A stretch of DNA of 64,000 nt from Buttiauxella sp965119215 (GTDB lineage: Bacteria; Pseudomonadota; Gammaproteobacteria; Enterobacterales; Enterobacteriaceae). This document shows, piece after piece, positions 34,542 to 43,443 of this stretch; the first letter of the stretch is position 1, and the number at the start of each line of letters is the position of its first letter. Made by a program: the position numbers and the translations under genes. The notes below the pieces were generated by a model. The model was given only the letters and a program-made list of their open reading frames with translations. It was not told the origin of the DNA and ran no database searches. The stretch spans positions 1 through 64,000 of the forward strand of contig CBCPKK010000019.1 of the NCBI GenBank assembly GCA_965119215.1. Reading direction: 5' to 3'.

Positions 34542-36737
34542 ATGTCTGTCGCCCACGTCGCTTTGCCGGTTCCCCTTGCCCGTACTTTTGATTACCTCGT
34601 TCCTGCTGGAACGCAGGTGGCATCAGGCTGTCGAGTCAAAGTGCCGTTTGGTAAACGCCAGGCTGTAGGGATTGTTGTAGCCGTTAGCGAGCAAAGTGAA
34701 TTACCGCTTAATGAACTCAAACCTGTAGCAGAAGTTCTTGATGGCGAGTCGCTGTTTCCAGTTTCGCTTTGGCGCGTGCTGTTGTGGGCGGCTGAGTATT
34801 ATCACCATCCGATTGGCGATGTGCTTTTTCATGCGCTGCCAGGTTTGCTGCGTGAAGGCAAACCCGCGCACCACGCACCGTTGTGGTACTGGTTTGCCAC
34901 CGAAGAAGGCAAAGCTATTGACCTGAACAGCCTGAAACGCGCGCCTAAGCAACAACAGGCGCTGGCGGCAGTGCGGCAAAATATCATCTGGCGTCATCAG
35001 GTTAGCGGGCTGGAAATCAGCGAGGCGGGGCTACAAGCACTGCGAGCCAAAGGTTTATGCGACCTGAAAAGTGCCGCACCTGCTAGCACCGATTGGCGCG
35101 ATAATTATTCAGTGGAGGGCGAACGTTTACGCCTGAACACCGAGCAAGCCACCGCGATTGGTGCCATCCACAGTTCTGCCGATCATTTTGCGGTCTGGTT
35201 GCTGGCGGGTATTACCGGCTCGGGTAAAACAGAAGTTTATCTCAGCGTCCTGGAAAACGTGCTCGCACAAGGTAAACAGGCATTAGTTCTGGTGCCAGAA
35301 ATTGGTTTAACGCCGCAAACCATCGCCCGTTTCCGTGAGCGTTTTAACGCACCAGTCGAAGTTCTGCATTCAGGGTTAAACGATAGCGAACGTCTTGCCG
35401 TGTGGTTAAAAGCACGCAGCGGCGAGGCGGCGATTGTGATTGGAACGCGTTCGTCACTGTTCACACCATTTTGCCGCCTCGGCGTGATTGTGATTGATGA
35501 AGAACACGACAGCTCATACAAACAACAAGAAGGCTGGCGATATCACGCACGTGATTTGGCCGTATATCGCGCTCACGCAGAAGATATTCCCATCATTCTT
35601 GGCTCCGCAACGCCCGCCCTGGAAACATTGCATAACGTCCAGCTGGGGAAATATCGGCAGTTACGTCTGACAAAACGCGCCGGTAATGCGCGCCCAGCCA
35701 CTCAACAAGTGGTGGATTTAAAAGGCCAACCGCTGAAATCCGGCCTGGCACCTGCGCTTATCAAAAAAATTGGCCAGCATCTAAAAGCCGATAATCAGGT
35801 GATCCTGTTTCTCAACCGCCGTGGGTTCGCCCCTGCCCTGTTGTGCCATGAATGCGGCTGGATAGCGGAATGCCCGCGTTGCGATCACTACTACACATAT
35901 CATCAGGGCCAGCGCCATTTGCGCTGCCACCATTGCGATAGCCAAAGAGCCGTTCCACAGCAATGCCCGAGTTGTGGTTCAACCAACCTGGTTCCTGTCG
36001 GCATGGGCACAGAGCAACTTGAACATAGTCTTACCCCGGAGTTTCCGGGCGTGCCGATTTCGCGCATCGACCGTGACACCACCAGCCGCAAAGGTGCGCT
36101 CGAGCAGCAACTGGCGGAAGTCCATCGCGGTGGCGCTCGTATCTTGATTGGCACGCAGATGCTGGCGAAAGGCCACCACTTCCCTGATGTTACTCTGGTG
36201 GCATTGCTCGATGTCGATGGCGCACTGTTTTCTGCCGATTTCCGTGCGGCAGAACGTTTTGCACAACTCTATATTCAGGTTTCTGGTCGTGCGGGCCGCG
36301 CCGGAAAACAAGGCGAAGTCCTGCTACAGACGCACCATCCAGAGCATCCTCTATTACAAACGTTGCTCACTAAGGGTTACGACGAGTTTGCAAACCAGGC
36401 GCTTACGGAACGTAAAACTGTATTCTTGCCGCCGTTTACCAGCCACATTATGTTCCGCGCCGAAGACCAAAATAACCATCAGGCGCCGCTCTTTTTGCAG
36501 CAGTTACGAAACCTGCTGGAATCCAGCCCATTAAGAGACGAGCAATTGTGGATTATGGGGCCGGTTCCCTGCCTGCAACCCAAACGAGGCGGGCGTTTCC
36601 GCTGGCAAATTCTTCTGCAACACCCTTCGCGCGCGCGTCTGCAACGCCTGGTCAGTCATTCATTGAAATTGGTCAATACGTTACCGGAATCACGAAAAGT
36701 GAAGTGGATGCTGGACGTTGACCCAATCGACGGCTAG
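34542..36737 (+). CDS. priA: primosomal replication restart helicase PriA
   Basis: 3'-to-5' DNA helicase that recognises stalled forks and starts primosome assembly. The 731-residue protein has an N-terminal fork-binding domain (1-200), Walker A in GITGSGKTEVYL (about 222-233), a DEEH Walker B, two zinc sites formed by eight cysteines (CHEC, CPRC, CHHC, CPSC near 432-480) and the helicase motif VSGRAGRAGKQGEV. E. coli PriA has 732 residues. It is divergent from rpmE and followed by cytR. Confidence 0.97.
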   Translation: MSVAHVALPVPLARTFDYLVPAGTQVASGCRVKVPFGKRQAVGIVVAVSEQSELPLNELKPVAEVLDGESLFPVSLWRVLLWAAEYYHHPIGDVLFHALPGLLREGKPAHHAPLWYWFATEEGKAIDLNSLKRAPKQQQALAAVRQNIIWRHQVSGLEISEAGLQALRAKGLCDLKSAAPASTDWRDNYSVEGERLRLNTEQATAIGAIHSSADHFAVWLLAGITGSGKTEVYLSVLENVLAQGKQALVLVPEIGLTPQTIARFRERFNAPVEVLHSGLNDSERLAVWLKARSGEAAIVIGTRSSLFTPFCRLGVIVIDEEHDSSYKQQEGWRYHARDLAVYRAHAEDIPIILGSATPALETLHNVQLGKYRQLRLTKRAGNARPATQQVVDLKGQPLKSGLAPALIKKIGQHLKADNQVILFLNRRGFAPALLCHECGWIAECPRCDHYYTYHQGQRHLRCHHCDSQRAVPQQCPSCGSTNLVPVGMGTEQLEHSLTPEFPGVPISRIDRDTTSRKGALEQQLAEVHRGGARILIGTQMLAKGHHFPDVTLVALLDVDGALFSADFRAAERFAQLYIQVSGRAGRAGKQGEVLLQTHHPEHPLLQTLLTKGYDEFANQALTERKTVFLPPFTSHIMFRAEDQNNHQAPLFLQQLRNLLESSPLRDEQLWIMGPVPCLQPKRGGRFRWQILLQHPSRARLQRLVSHSLKLVNTLPESRKVKWMLDVDPIDG

Positions 36738-36901
36738 CACAATCCCTATGGTTATGCGAAGCGGATCGAAAAATTCAACAACCATCACACTTTTAATGAA
36801 ATAACTGTAACCAACGAACATCAATTTCTGCTAAGAATGTGAGCATGGTCAGACACCACGGACGTTGTCAGCACCTGTACAGTGCACGCGAGGAGAAGAA
36901 G

Positions 36902-37936
36902 TTGAAGCCGAAGAAGCAGGTTGCCAATGCAACCATGAAAGATGTTGCCGTTCAGGCGAAAGTCTCAACTGCAACGGTGTCCAGGGCATTAATGAACCCG
37001 GAAAAAGTATCGCAAAGCACTCGTAATCGTGTGGAACAAGCGGCAATTGCCGTAGGTTATCTACCCCATTCATTGGGGCGAAATTTAAAGCGCAATGAAT
37101 CAAGCACCATTCTGGTTATTGTCCCGGATATCTGCGATCCCTTCTTTAGCGAAATTATTCGCGGTATTGAAGTGACCGCTGCGGAACAAGGCTATCTGGT
37201 GTTGATTGGCGATTGCGCTCATCAAAACCAGCAGGAAAAAACCTTCATCAATCTGATTATCACCAAGCAGATTGACGGTATGTTGCTGCTAGGCTCACGT
37301 CTTCCCTTTGATGCAAGTATTGAAGAACAGCGCAATTTGCCGCCAATGGTTATGGCGAACGAATTTGCCCCTGAACTGGAACTGCCAACTGTTCATATTG
37401 ATAACCTGACTGCCGCGTTTAACGCCGTGCATTATTTGCAACAGCTCGGTCATCAAAAAATTGCCTGTATTGCCGGCCCGGAAGAAATGCCTCTTTGCCA
37501 CTATCGCTTGCAAGGATACGTCCAGGCACTGCGTCGTGCAGGAACGGTGGTTGATCCGCATTATATCGCTCGGGGTAACTTTACCTATGAAGCGGGTGCC
37601 GCAGCCTTGGCGCAGTTGTTGACGCTACCAAATCCGCCAACTGCGGTGTTCTGTCATAGCGATGTAATGGCGCTGGGCGCGCTGTCTCAAGCCAAACGAA
37701 GTGGCTTACGCGTGCCGGAAGATTTGTCGATCATGGGCTTTGACGACATCGCTCTTTCGCAGTTCTGTGACCCACCACTCACCACCGTAGCGCAACCCCG
37801 TTTTGATATCGGGCGAGAAGCTATGCTGCTGTTATTGGATCAACTTCACGGGCATGTCGTGAGCAGTGGTTCGCGTTTACTGGACTGTGAGCTCATTGAA
37901 CGAGGCTCCACCAGCGCACCTGGCAGTAGAAAATGA
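36902..37936 (+). CDS. cytR: LacI-family nucleoside regulator CytR
   Basis: Represses nucleoside uptake and catabolism genes together with CRP and is relieved by cytidine. The 344-residue protein has the LacI-type helix-turn-helix ATMKDVAVQAKVSTATVSRAL (10-30) and a periplasmic-binding-like effector domain. The start is chosen as the TTG at 36902, with AGGAG upstream, because MKPKKQVANATMKDV then aligns with the E. coli start. Alternative upstream ATG codons (36839, 36845) would add about 20 unrelated residues. Confidence 0.93.
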   Translation: MKPKKQVANATMKDVAVQAKVSTATVSRALMNPEKVSQSTRNRVEQAAIAVGYLPHSLGRNLKRNESSTILVIVPDICDPFFSEIIRGIEVTAAEQGYLVLIGDCAHQNQQEKTFINLIITKQIDGMLLLGSRLPFDASIEEQRNLPPMVMANEFAPELELPTVHIDNLTAAFNAVHYLQQLGHQKIACIAGPEEMPLCHYRLQGYVQALRRAGTVVDPHYIARGNFTYEAGAAALAQLLTLPNPPTAVFCHSDVMALGALSQAKRSGLRVPEDLSIMGFDDIALSQFCDPPLTTVAQPRFDIGREAMLLLLDQLHGHVVSSGSRLLDCELIERGSTSAPGSRK

Positions 37937-38025
37937 CCCGCTTTAGGACACTGGATTCTGGTCAAAGAGATATCCATTAAGTAACATGGCGGGCTGATAA
38001 ACGAAAAAAATATAGCGAATCAATA

Positions 38026-39039
38026 GTGGCACAACGAGATTATGTACGCCGCGGGCAATCGGCAGGAACGCGGCGTAAGAAAAGTAACACCCGCAGCAAG
38101 CAACGCAGCCTACCATCCGTCTCACCGACAATGGTCGCTATTGCGGCCGCCGTTCTGGTGACCTTTATTGGCGCTCTGTACTTCATTACTCATCACAAAA
38201 AAGATGAAAGCGAAACCCTGCCTGGGCATAAAGTCACGGGGAATGGCCTGCCGCCTAAACCAGAAGAACGCTGGCGTTACATCAAAGAGCTGGAAAATCG
38301 CCAGACAGGTGTGCGCGCGCCAACTGAGCCTTCTGCCGGTGGCGAAGTACAAAACAAAGATCAGCTCACCAGCGAACAGCGCCAATTGTTAGAGCAAATG
38401 CAGGCAGATATGCGCCAGCAGCCGACTCAGCTCAATGAAGTGCCGTGGAACGAACAGACGCCAGAACAGCGTCAAAACACGTTGCAGCGCCAAAAAGTGA
38501 TTCAGCAACAACAAACGCAACAGCAACAGTTCAATACTCAACCTGTTACGGCACAGCCACGGTCGGTGCAGCAATCGCAGCCTGTAGCGCAGCAGCCACG
38601 CCCGGTGCAACAGCAACCGCGAGCAACAACAACGGCTCAGCAACCGTACCAGGATTTATTACAAACGCCGCCGCATACTCAGCAGCGTGCAGCGACACCT
38701 GCTACACAACCACGTGAGCAAGCGCAGCCTAAAGCCGCTCAACCAGCAGCTCCGGTGACTCGTGAAGAAGTGGCAAAACAAGCGCCAGCGCCTCAGGACA
38801 AGCCGAAAGATGAGAAACGGTGGATGGTGCAGTGCGGCTCCTTCAAGGGCAGTGAACAGGCGGAAACCGTCCGTGCTCAGCTTGCTTTCGAAGGGTTTGA
38901 CTCACGCATTACCACCAACAATGGCTGGAATCGTGTCGTCATCGGTCCAATCAAAGGCAAAGAGAATGCCGATGGTACGATCAACCGTCTGAAGATGGCG
39001 GGTCACGCTAACTGTATTCGTCTTGGCACTGGGGGTTGA
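38026..39039 (+). CDS. ftsN: essential cell division protein FtsN
   Basis: Bitopic inner-membrane protein that triggers septal peptidoglycan synthesis. The 337-residue protein starts with GTG, as in E. coli. It has a basic cytoplasmic tail (RRKKSNTRSKQR), one membrane segment (about 36-55), the periplasmic essential region around 62-100 (PPKPEERWRYIKELE), a long Gln/Pro-rich linker (about 150-235) and a C-terminal SPOR domain (about 262-335, WMVQCGSFKGSEQAETVRAQL). The linker makes it 18 residues longer than the E. coli protein (319). Its stop codon overlaps the heat-shock promoter of hslVU. Confidence 0.95.
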   Translation: MAQRDYVRRGQSAGTRRKKSNTRSKQRSLPSVSPTMVAIAAAVLVTFIGALYFITHHKKDESETLPGHKVTGNGLPPKPEERWRYIKELENRQTGVRAPTEPSAGGEVQNKDQLTSEQRQLLEQMQADMRQQPTQLNEVPWNEQTPEQRQNTLQRQKVIQQQQTQQQQFNTQPVTAQPRSVQQSQPVAQQPRPVQQQPRATTTAQQPYQDLLQTPPHTQQRAATPATQPREQAQPKAAQPAAPVTREEVAKQAPAPQDKPKDEKRWMVQCGSFKGSEQAETVRAQLAFEGFDSRITTNNGWNRVVIGPIKGKENADGTINRLKMAGHANCIRLGTGG

Positions 39040-39062
39040 AACCCCCAAAATCTCCCCCATCT
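39036..39062 (+). promoter_or_regulatory. sigma-32 heat-shock promoter of hslVU
   Basis: TTGAAA (39036-39041) and CCCCATCT (39055-39062) are separated by 13 bp, matching the sigma-32 consensus. The -35 element contains the ftsN stop codon (39037-39039), so the promoter begins inside the coding sequence. Confidence 0.85.
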
Positions 39063-39075
39063 ATAATTGCATTCA

Positions 39076-39096
39076 ACCCCGATATAATGTCGGGGT
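39076..39096 (+). promoter_or_regulatory. stem-loop in the hslVU 5' untranslated region
   Basis: accccga (39076-39082) pairs with tcggggt (39090-39096) around a 7-nt loop, downstream of the heat-shock promoter. A conserved stem-loop at the same place in E. coli hslVU mRNA is reported to raise transcript stability. No T-run follows, so it is not a terminator. Confidence 0.65.
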
Positions 39097-39129
39097 ACTT
39101 ATTCAGCTGATGCAATAAGGGGTCTGCTC

Positions 39130-39660
39130 GTGACAACAATAGTAAGTGTGCGCCGCAACGGCTATGTCGTAATCGGTGGTGATGGTCAGGCCACGCTTGG
39201 CAATACCGTGATGAAAGGCAACGTTAAAAAAGTGCGTCGTTTGTATAACGACAAAGTGATTGCCGGTTTTGCTGGCGGCACCGCTGATGCCTTTACCCTA
39301 TTCGAACTGTTTGAACGCAAGCTTGAAATGCACCAGGGGCATCTGGTGAAAGCGGCGGTTGAACTGGCAAAAGACTGGCGTACCGATCGTATGCTGCGCA
39401 AACTTGAAGCTCTGCTGGCCGTCGCCGATGAAAACTCTTCCCTTATCATTACCGGTAATGGTGATGTTATCCAACCAGAAGATGACCTGATTGCTATTGG
39501 TTCAGGTGGCCCTTACGCCCAGGCAGCAGCGCGTGCGCTTCTTGACAACACCGAACTGGGTGCTCGTGATATCGTAGAGAAATCGCTGGGGATTGCCGGT
39601 GATATCTGCATCTACACCAACCATTTCCATACTATTGAAGAATTAGCGTCTAAGGCGTAA
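39130..39660 (+). CDS. hslV: ATP-dependent protease proteolytic subunit HslV
   Basis: Peptidase subunit of the HslUV (ClpQY) protease. The 176-residue N-terminal nucleophile hydrolase has the catalytic threonine directly after the initiator (MTTIVSVRRNG). The GTG start is shared with E. coli. It lies 9 bp before hslU and is driven by a sigma-32 promoter. Confidence 0.97.
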   Translation: MTTIVSVRRNGYVVIGGDGQATLGNTVMKGNVKKVRRLYNDKVIAGFAGGTADAFTLFELFERKLEMHQGHLVKAAVELAKDWRTDRMLRKLEALLAVADENSSLIITGNGDVIQPEDDLIAIGSGGPYAQAAARALLDNTELGARDIVEKSLGIAGDICIYTNHFHTIEELASKA

Positions 39661-39669
39661 GGAATCCCC

Positions 39670-41004
39670 ATGTCTGAAATGACCCCGCGCGAAATTGTCA
39701 GCGAACTGAACAAACATATTATTGGCCAGGACAATGCCAAGCGTTCCGTGGCGATTGCGCTGCGCAACCGCTGGCGCCGTATGCAGCTTGATGAAGAGCT
39801 GCGTCATGAAGTTACGCCAAAAAACATTCTGATGATCGGCCCAACCGGTGTCGGTAAAACCGAAATCGCGCGTCGTCTGGCTAAATTAGCTAACGCGCCG
39901 TTCATCAAAGTCGAAGCGACCAAGTTCACCGAAGTGGGCTATGTTGGTAAAGAAGTGGACTCAATCATCCGCGATCTGACCGATTCCGCGATGAAAATGG
40001 TTCGTTTGCAGTCCATCGAGAAAAACCGCTTCCGTGCCGAAGAAATGGCAGAAGAACGCATTCTTGATGCGCTGATCCCACCGGCTAAAAACAACTGGGG
40101 CCAGAACGAAACGGCACCTGAGCCGTCTGCGGCACGTCAGGCTTTCCGTAAGAAATTGCGTGAAGGCCAGTTAGACGATAAAGAAATTGAGATCGATCTG
40201 GCTGCGGCACCGATGGGCGTTGAAATCATGGCGCCTCCTGGCATGGAAGAAATGACCAGCCAGTTGCAGTCGATGTTCCAGAACCTGGGCGGCCAGAAGC
40301 AAAAACCGCGCAAGCTGAAAATCAAAGAAGCGATGAAGCTTCTGATTGAAGAAGAAGCGGCGAAGCTTGTGAACCCTGAAGAACTCAAGCAAGACGCAAT
40401 TGACGCGGTCGAGCAACACGGCATCGTGTTTATCGATGAGATCGACAAAATCTGTAAGCGCGGTGGCAACAGCTCCGGCCCGGATGTTTCTCGTGAAGGC
40501 GTTCAGCGTGACTTGCTGCCGCTGGTTGAAGGCTGCACCGTTTCAACCAAACACGGTATGGTCAAAACTGACCACATTTTGTTTATCGCTTCTGGCGCAT
40601 TCCAGGTGGCAAGTCCATCCGACCTGATCCCTGAATTGCAGGGTCGTTTGCCAATTCGCGTTGAATTGCAGGCGCTGACCGTTGAAGACTTCCAACGTAT
40701 CCTGACTGAGCCTAACGCGTCTATCACAGTGCAGTACAAAGCGCTGATGGGCACCGAAGGCGTGAATATCGACTTTACCGAAGACGGTATCCGTCGCATC
40801 GCTGAGGCCGCCTGGCAGGTGAACGAATCCACCGAGAACATCGGTGCGCGCCGTCTGCACACGGTGCTGGAACGCCTGGTAGAAGACATCTCCTACGATG
40901 CCAGCGAACTGAGCGGCCAATCCATACTTATTGATGGCGAATATGTCAGTAAACATCTGGATGAGTTGGTTGCAGATGAAGACTTGAGCCGTTTTATCCT
41001 ATAA
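39670..41004 (+). CDS. hslU: ATP-dependent protease ATPase subunit HslU
   Basis: AAA+ unfoldase that feeds substrates to HslV. The 444-residue protein has Walker A GPTGVGKT (57-64), the pore motif GYVG (90-93), a variable I domain (about 110-245), Walker B VFIDEID and the C-terminal tail ending LSRFIL, which docks into HslV. Its length is near the E. coli value of 443. A strong terminator follows. Confidence 0.97.
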   Translation: MSEMTPREIVSELNKHIIGQDNAKRSVAIALRNRWRRMQLDEELRHEVTPKNILMIGPTGVGKTEIARRLAKLANAPFIKVEATKFTEVGYVGKEVDSIIRDLTDSAMKMVRLQSIEKNRFRAEEMAEERILDALIPPAKNNWGQNETAPEPSAARQAFRKKLREGQLDDKEIEIDLAAAPMGVEIMAPPGMEEMTSQLQSMFQNLGGQKQKPRKLKIKEAMKLLIEEEAAKLVNPEELKQDAIDAVEQHGIVFIDEIDKICKRGGNSSGPDVSREGVQRDLLPLVEGCTVSTKHGMVKTDHILFIASGAFQVASPSDLIPELQGRLPIRVELQALTVEDFQRILTEPNASITVQYKALMGTEGVNIDFTEDGIRRIAEAAWQVNESTENIGARRLHTVLERLVEDISYDASELSGQSILIDGEYVSKHLDELVADEDLSRFIL

Positions 41005-41030
41005 TCCCGCTCAACGTATTTTCTTCATTT

Positions 41031-41062
41031 AAAATGGAGGGCTTATGCCCTCCATTTTTTTA
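41031..41062 (+). terminator. hslVU terminator
   Basis: aaaatggagggc-ttat-gccctccatttt, a 12-bp stem followed by a T-run, 27 bp after the hslU stop. Confidence 0.9.
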
Positions 41063-41080
41063 TATCTAACAGAGAGAACT

Positions 41081-42010
41081 ATGAGCGAACCGCACTCTGT
41101 AAGCACTACTCAGGCCTGGCTTGAAAGCTTGCGCCCACGCACGTTACCACTGGCATTTGCTTCTATCGTTTGTGGCTCAGCGTTGGCTTTCTGGCAAGGC
41201 GTGTTTGACCCTGCTATCGCATTTCTGGCGCTATTGACCGCGGGGTTGCTGCAAATCCTCTCTAATCTGGCAAATGATTATGGCGATGCGGTAAAAGGCA
41301 GCGACAAAGAAGACCGGATCGGGCCACTACGCGGAATGCAAAAAGGCGTTATTACCCAGGCGCAAATGAAAAAAGCGCTGTTTATCACCGTGGTATTAAT
41401 TTGCCTTTCGGGCCTGGCGTTAGTCGCCATCGCTTGCCGTACGCTGACAGATTTCCTGGGTTTTATGGCTCTGGGTTTGCTGGCAATCATCGCCGCAATT
41501 ACCTACACCGTTGGCACTCGCCCTTATGGTTACATGGGGCTAGGCGATATTTCAGTACTGGTCTTTTTTGGTTGGTTGAGCGTTGCGGGCACCTGGTATC
41601 TGCAAGCACATACCCTCGCCCCATTAGTCTTTTTACCTGCAACGGCTTGCGGATTGCTGGCAACGGCCGTGCTCAATATAAACAACCTGCGTGATATCGA
41701 CAGCGATCGTGAAAACGGTAAAAACACGCTGGCGGTGCGTTTAGGGCCGGAGTTGGCTCGCCGCTACCATGCTTGCTTGCTGGTGGGCGCTCTGGCGTGC
41801 CTTGCGGTGTTTAACCTTATCTGGCTACAAAGCCTTTGGGGATGGCTTTTTATCCTGGCAGCCCCTCTGCTGATTAAGCAGACGCGTTATGTCTTGCGCG
41901 AAACGGACCCTGTCGCCATGCGCCCAATGCTCGAACGCACGGTGAAAGCTGCATTACTCACTAACTTGTTGTTTGCAATAGGAGTTGTACTCAGCACGGT
42001 GTCGCTTTAG
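41081..42010 (+). CDS. menA: 1,4-dihydroxy-2-naphthoate octaprenyltransferase MenA
   Basis: Membrane prenyltransferase that attaches the octaprenyl chain to DHNA in menaquinone synthesis. The 309-residue protein has the UbiA-family aspartate motifs NLANDYGDAVKGSD (about 65-78) and NLRDIDSDRENGKNT, separated by several membrane helices. The ATG at 41081 follows AGAGAG and aligns with E. coli MenA. A frame start at 41045 falls inside the hslU terminator and is rejected. Confidence 0.95.
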   Translation: MSEPHSVSTTQAWLESLRPRTLPLAFASIVCGSALAFWQGVFDPAIAFLALLTAGLLQILSNLANDYGDAVKGSDKEDRIGPLRGMQKGVITQAQMKKALFITVVLICLSGLALVAIACRTLTDFLGFMALGLLAIIAAITYTVGTRPYGYMGLGDISVLVFFGWLSVAGTWYLQAHTLAPLVFLPATACGLLATAVLNINNLRDIDSDRENGKNTLAVRLGPELARRYHACLLVGALACLAVFNLIWLQSLWGWLFILAAPLLIKQTRYVLRETDPVAMRPMLERTVKAALLTNLLFAIGVVLSTVSL

Positions 42011-42102
42011 CTGACAAATATCAATTAACAATTGATGATTTTGCCAACAGTTAAGTTTAAGCGATATACTGACAACTCGTGCAGCAACAGAATCTTAATC
42101 CT

Positions 42103-42588
42103 ATGAAATATGATACTTCCGAGCTTTGCGACATCTATCAAGAAGATGTCAACGTCGTTGAACCGCTGTTTTCCAATTTCGGTGGGCGGTCGTCCTTTGG
42201 CGGGCAAATCATCACGGTGAAATGTTTCGAGGACAACGGATTGTTGTATGATCTGCTCGAACAAAATGGCCGTGGCCGAGTGCTGGTTATCGATGGTGGC
42301 GGCTCTGTTCGTCGCGCTTTGATTGACGCAGAACTTGCCCGTCTGGCTGCTCAAAACGAGTGGGAAGGCATTGTGGTATACGGTGCAGTGCGTCAAATTG
42401 ACGACCTGGAAGAACTGGATATTGGTATTCAGGCAATTGCCGCCATTCCGGTTGGTTCTGCAGGTGTTGGCGTGGGCGAAAGCGACGTGCGCGTTAACTT
42501 CGGTGGCGTGACATTCTTCTCCGGCGACCATTTATACGCGGATAACACCGGCATCATCCTTTCCGAAGATCCCCTCGATATCGAATAA
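42103..42588 (+). CDS. rraA: ribonuclease E activity regulator RraA
   Basis: Trimeric protein that binds RNase E and inhibits its activity. The 161-residue sequence is nearly identical to E. coli RraA, with the GGGSVRRALIDAELARLA segment and the C-terminal GIILSEDPLDIE. Its fold is related to class II aldolases of the HMG/CHA family, without a role in the menaquinone pathway despite the old name MenG. The start at 42103 (MKYDTSELCDIYQ) is the conserved one. Confidence 0.96.
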   Translation: MKYDTSELCDIYQEDVNVVEPLFSNFGGRSSFGGQIITVKCFEDNGLLYDLLEQNGRGRVLVIDGGGSVRRALIDAELARLAAQNEWEGIVVYGAVRQIDDLEELDIGIQAIAAIPVGSAGVGVGESDVRVNFGGVTFFSGDHLYADNTGIILSEDPLDIE

Positions 42589-42590
42589 CA

Positions 42591-42622
42591 AAACGGGCGC
42601 CCTGAGGCGCCCGTTCTTTTTT
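42591..42622 (+). terminator. rraA terminator
   Basis: Stem aacgggcgcc-ctga-ggcgcccgtt followed by a T-run, immediately after rraA. Confidence 0.9.
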
Positions 42623-42634
42623 CTCAAGAAAACA

Positions 42635-42761
42635 TATACCCAAAATAATTCGAGTTGCAGGTAGGCGGCAAGGGAGCAAATCCCCAGGAGCTTACTTGAG
42701 TAAGTGACTGGGGTTTGTGAGTGCAGCCAACGCCCCTGCAGCTTGAAGTATGAAGGGTATT
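42635..42761 (+). repeat. complete ERIC (IRU) intergenic repeat
   Basis: This 127-bp element begins tatacccaaaataattcgag and ends gaagtatgaagggtat. Its core contains aatccccaggagcttac and gtaagtgactgggg, the sequences conserved in enterobacterial repetitive intergenic consensus elements. It fills the space between the rraA terminator and zapB, and its right end overlaps the zapB stop codon (42760-42762). It would be transcribed into the zapB 3' untranslated region as a long hairpin. Confidence 0.93.
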
Positions 42762-42999
42762 AGACTTCTTCCATCTTGCCTAACAGGGCATGTAAACGAT
42801 CCTGCCAAACGTGCTGTTGTTCTTTCAGAGAATTGTTTTCGCGCACCAGTTCTTCATGGTTGCCCTGAGACTGCTGAACTTGTTGAGACAAGTTGTTGTT
42901 AGTCTCTTTCAGTTCTTCGATTTCCATTTGCAGCAGGGTAATAGTATCAATCGCCTGCTGTACTTTTGCTTCCAGTTTCTCAAACACTTCAAATGACAT
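42760..42999 (-). CDS. zapB: cell division protein ZapB
   Basis: A small coiled-coil protein that stabilises the FtsZ ring through ZapA. The 79-residue sequence is one continuous heptad-rich helix (FEKLEAKVQQAIDTITLLQM and following) ending GKMEEV, close to the 81 residues of E. coli ZapB. The start at 42999 has AGAGG upstream; the in-frame extension to 43071 is not conserved. Its stop codon abuts an ERIC repeat. Confidence 0.95.
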   Translation of the reverse strand: MSFEVFEKLEAKVQQAIDTITLLQMEIEELKETNNNLSQQVQQSQGNHEELVRENNSLKEQQHVWQDRLHALLGKMEEV

Positions 43000-43443
43000 T
43001 TCGAACCTCTCCTGAATTGCAAGGCGTTGATGGATGTCTAAATCCCCGTCCCGGATATTCCCCGAAGACACCTTATGAATATATGCGCACTATGCAGCGT
43101 GTCTCGATTGTAAGTAGCGTGAGTAGTCGTGTCCAGCGAGTTCAAGCGCTCTTTGCGTAACATGACGTTTTTCGGCTTATACCGAATGACGTGATGGCCA
43201 AAAATCACTATTTGTTAACTCGGTGATGACATCCCTGAGCGTTTTCGTTGTCTTTACTGGGTGATAATGCGCATATTTTGGCGCGAGATCGCTCATTTTT
43301 ATGACGAACAACACAAATTTAAGGTTCGATATTTCTCGTTTATGTTCGTTAACGATAAATTAACACTATACCTACATGGTACCTGCGTGGCAGGGAATGC
43401 CCGAACAAACAATAATCATTAATTTTGCCTTCAGGACCCTATT
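43000..43443. other. non-coding control region between zapB and glpF
   Basis: A 444-bp region between divergent genes. The left 200 bp hold the zapB promoter region with no clear motif that I can support. The right part, from about 43297, resembles the E. coli glpFKX control region, with operator-like repeats listed separately. No RNA gene or further coding frame is convincing. Confidence 0.55.
43297..43400 (+). promoter_or_regulatory. glpFKX control region with GlpR and CRP-like sites
   Basis: AAGGTTCGATATTTCTCGTT (43321-43340) and TATGTTCGTTAACGATAAAT (43341-43360) are adjacent copies of a GlpR-type operator (consensus near WATGTTCGWTAWCGAACATW). TTTTATGACGAACAACACAA just upstream matches the segment of E. 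coli glpF that binds CRP. The order and sequence align with the E. coli promoter, so repression by GlpR and activation by CRP are expected. Confidence 0.75.

Noticed and set aside
38500..38660. Gln-rich repeats considered as a CRISPR-like or minisatellite array
   Set aside because: The units are irregular, in frame with ftsN and have no spacers; they encode the FtsN linker.
41045..41080. Upstream ATG for menA
   Set aside because: The codon lies in the loop of the hslU terminator and the added residues are not conserved; the ATG at 41081 has a better ribosome-binding site.
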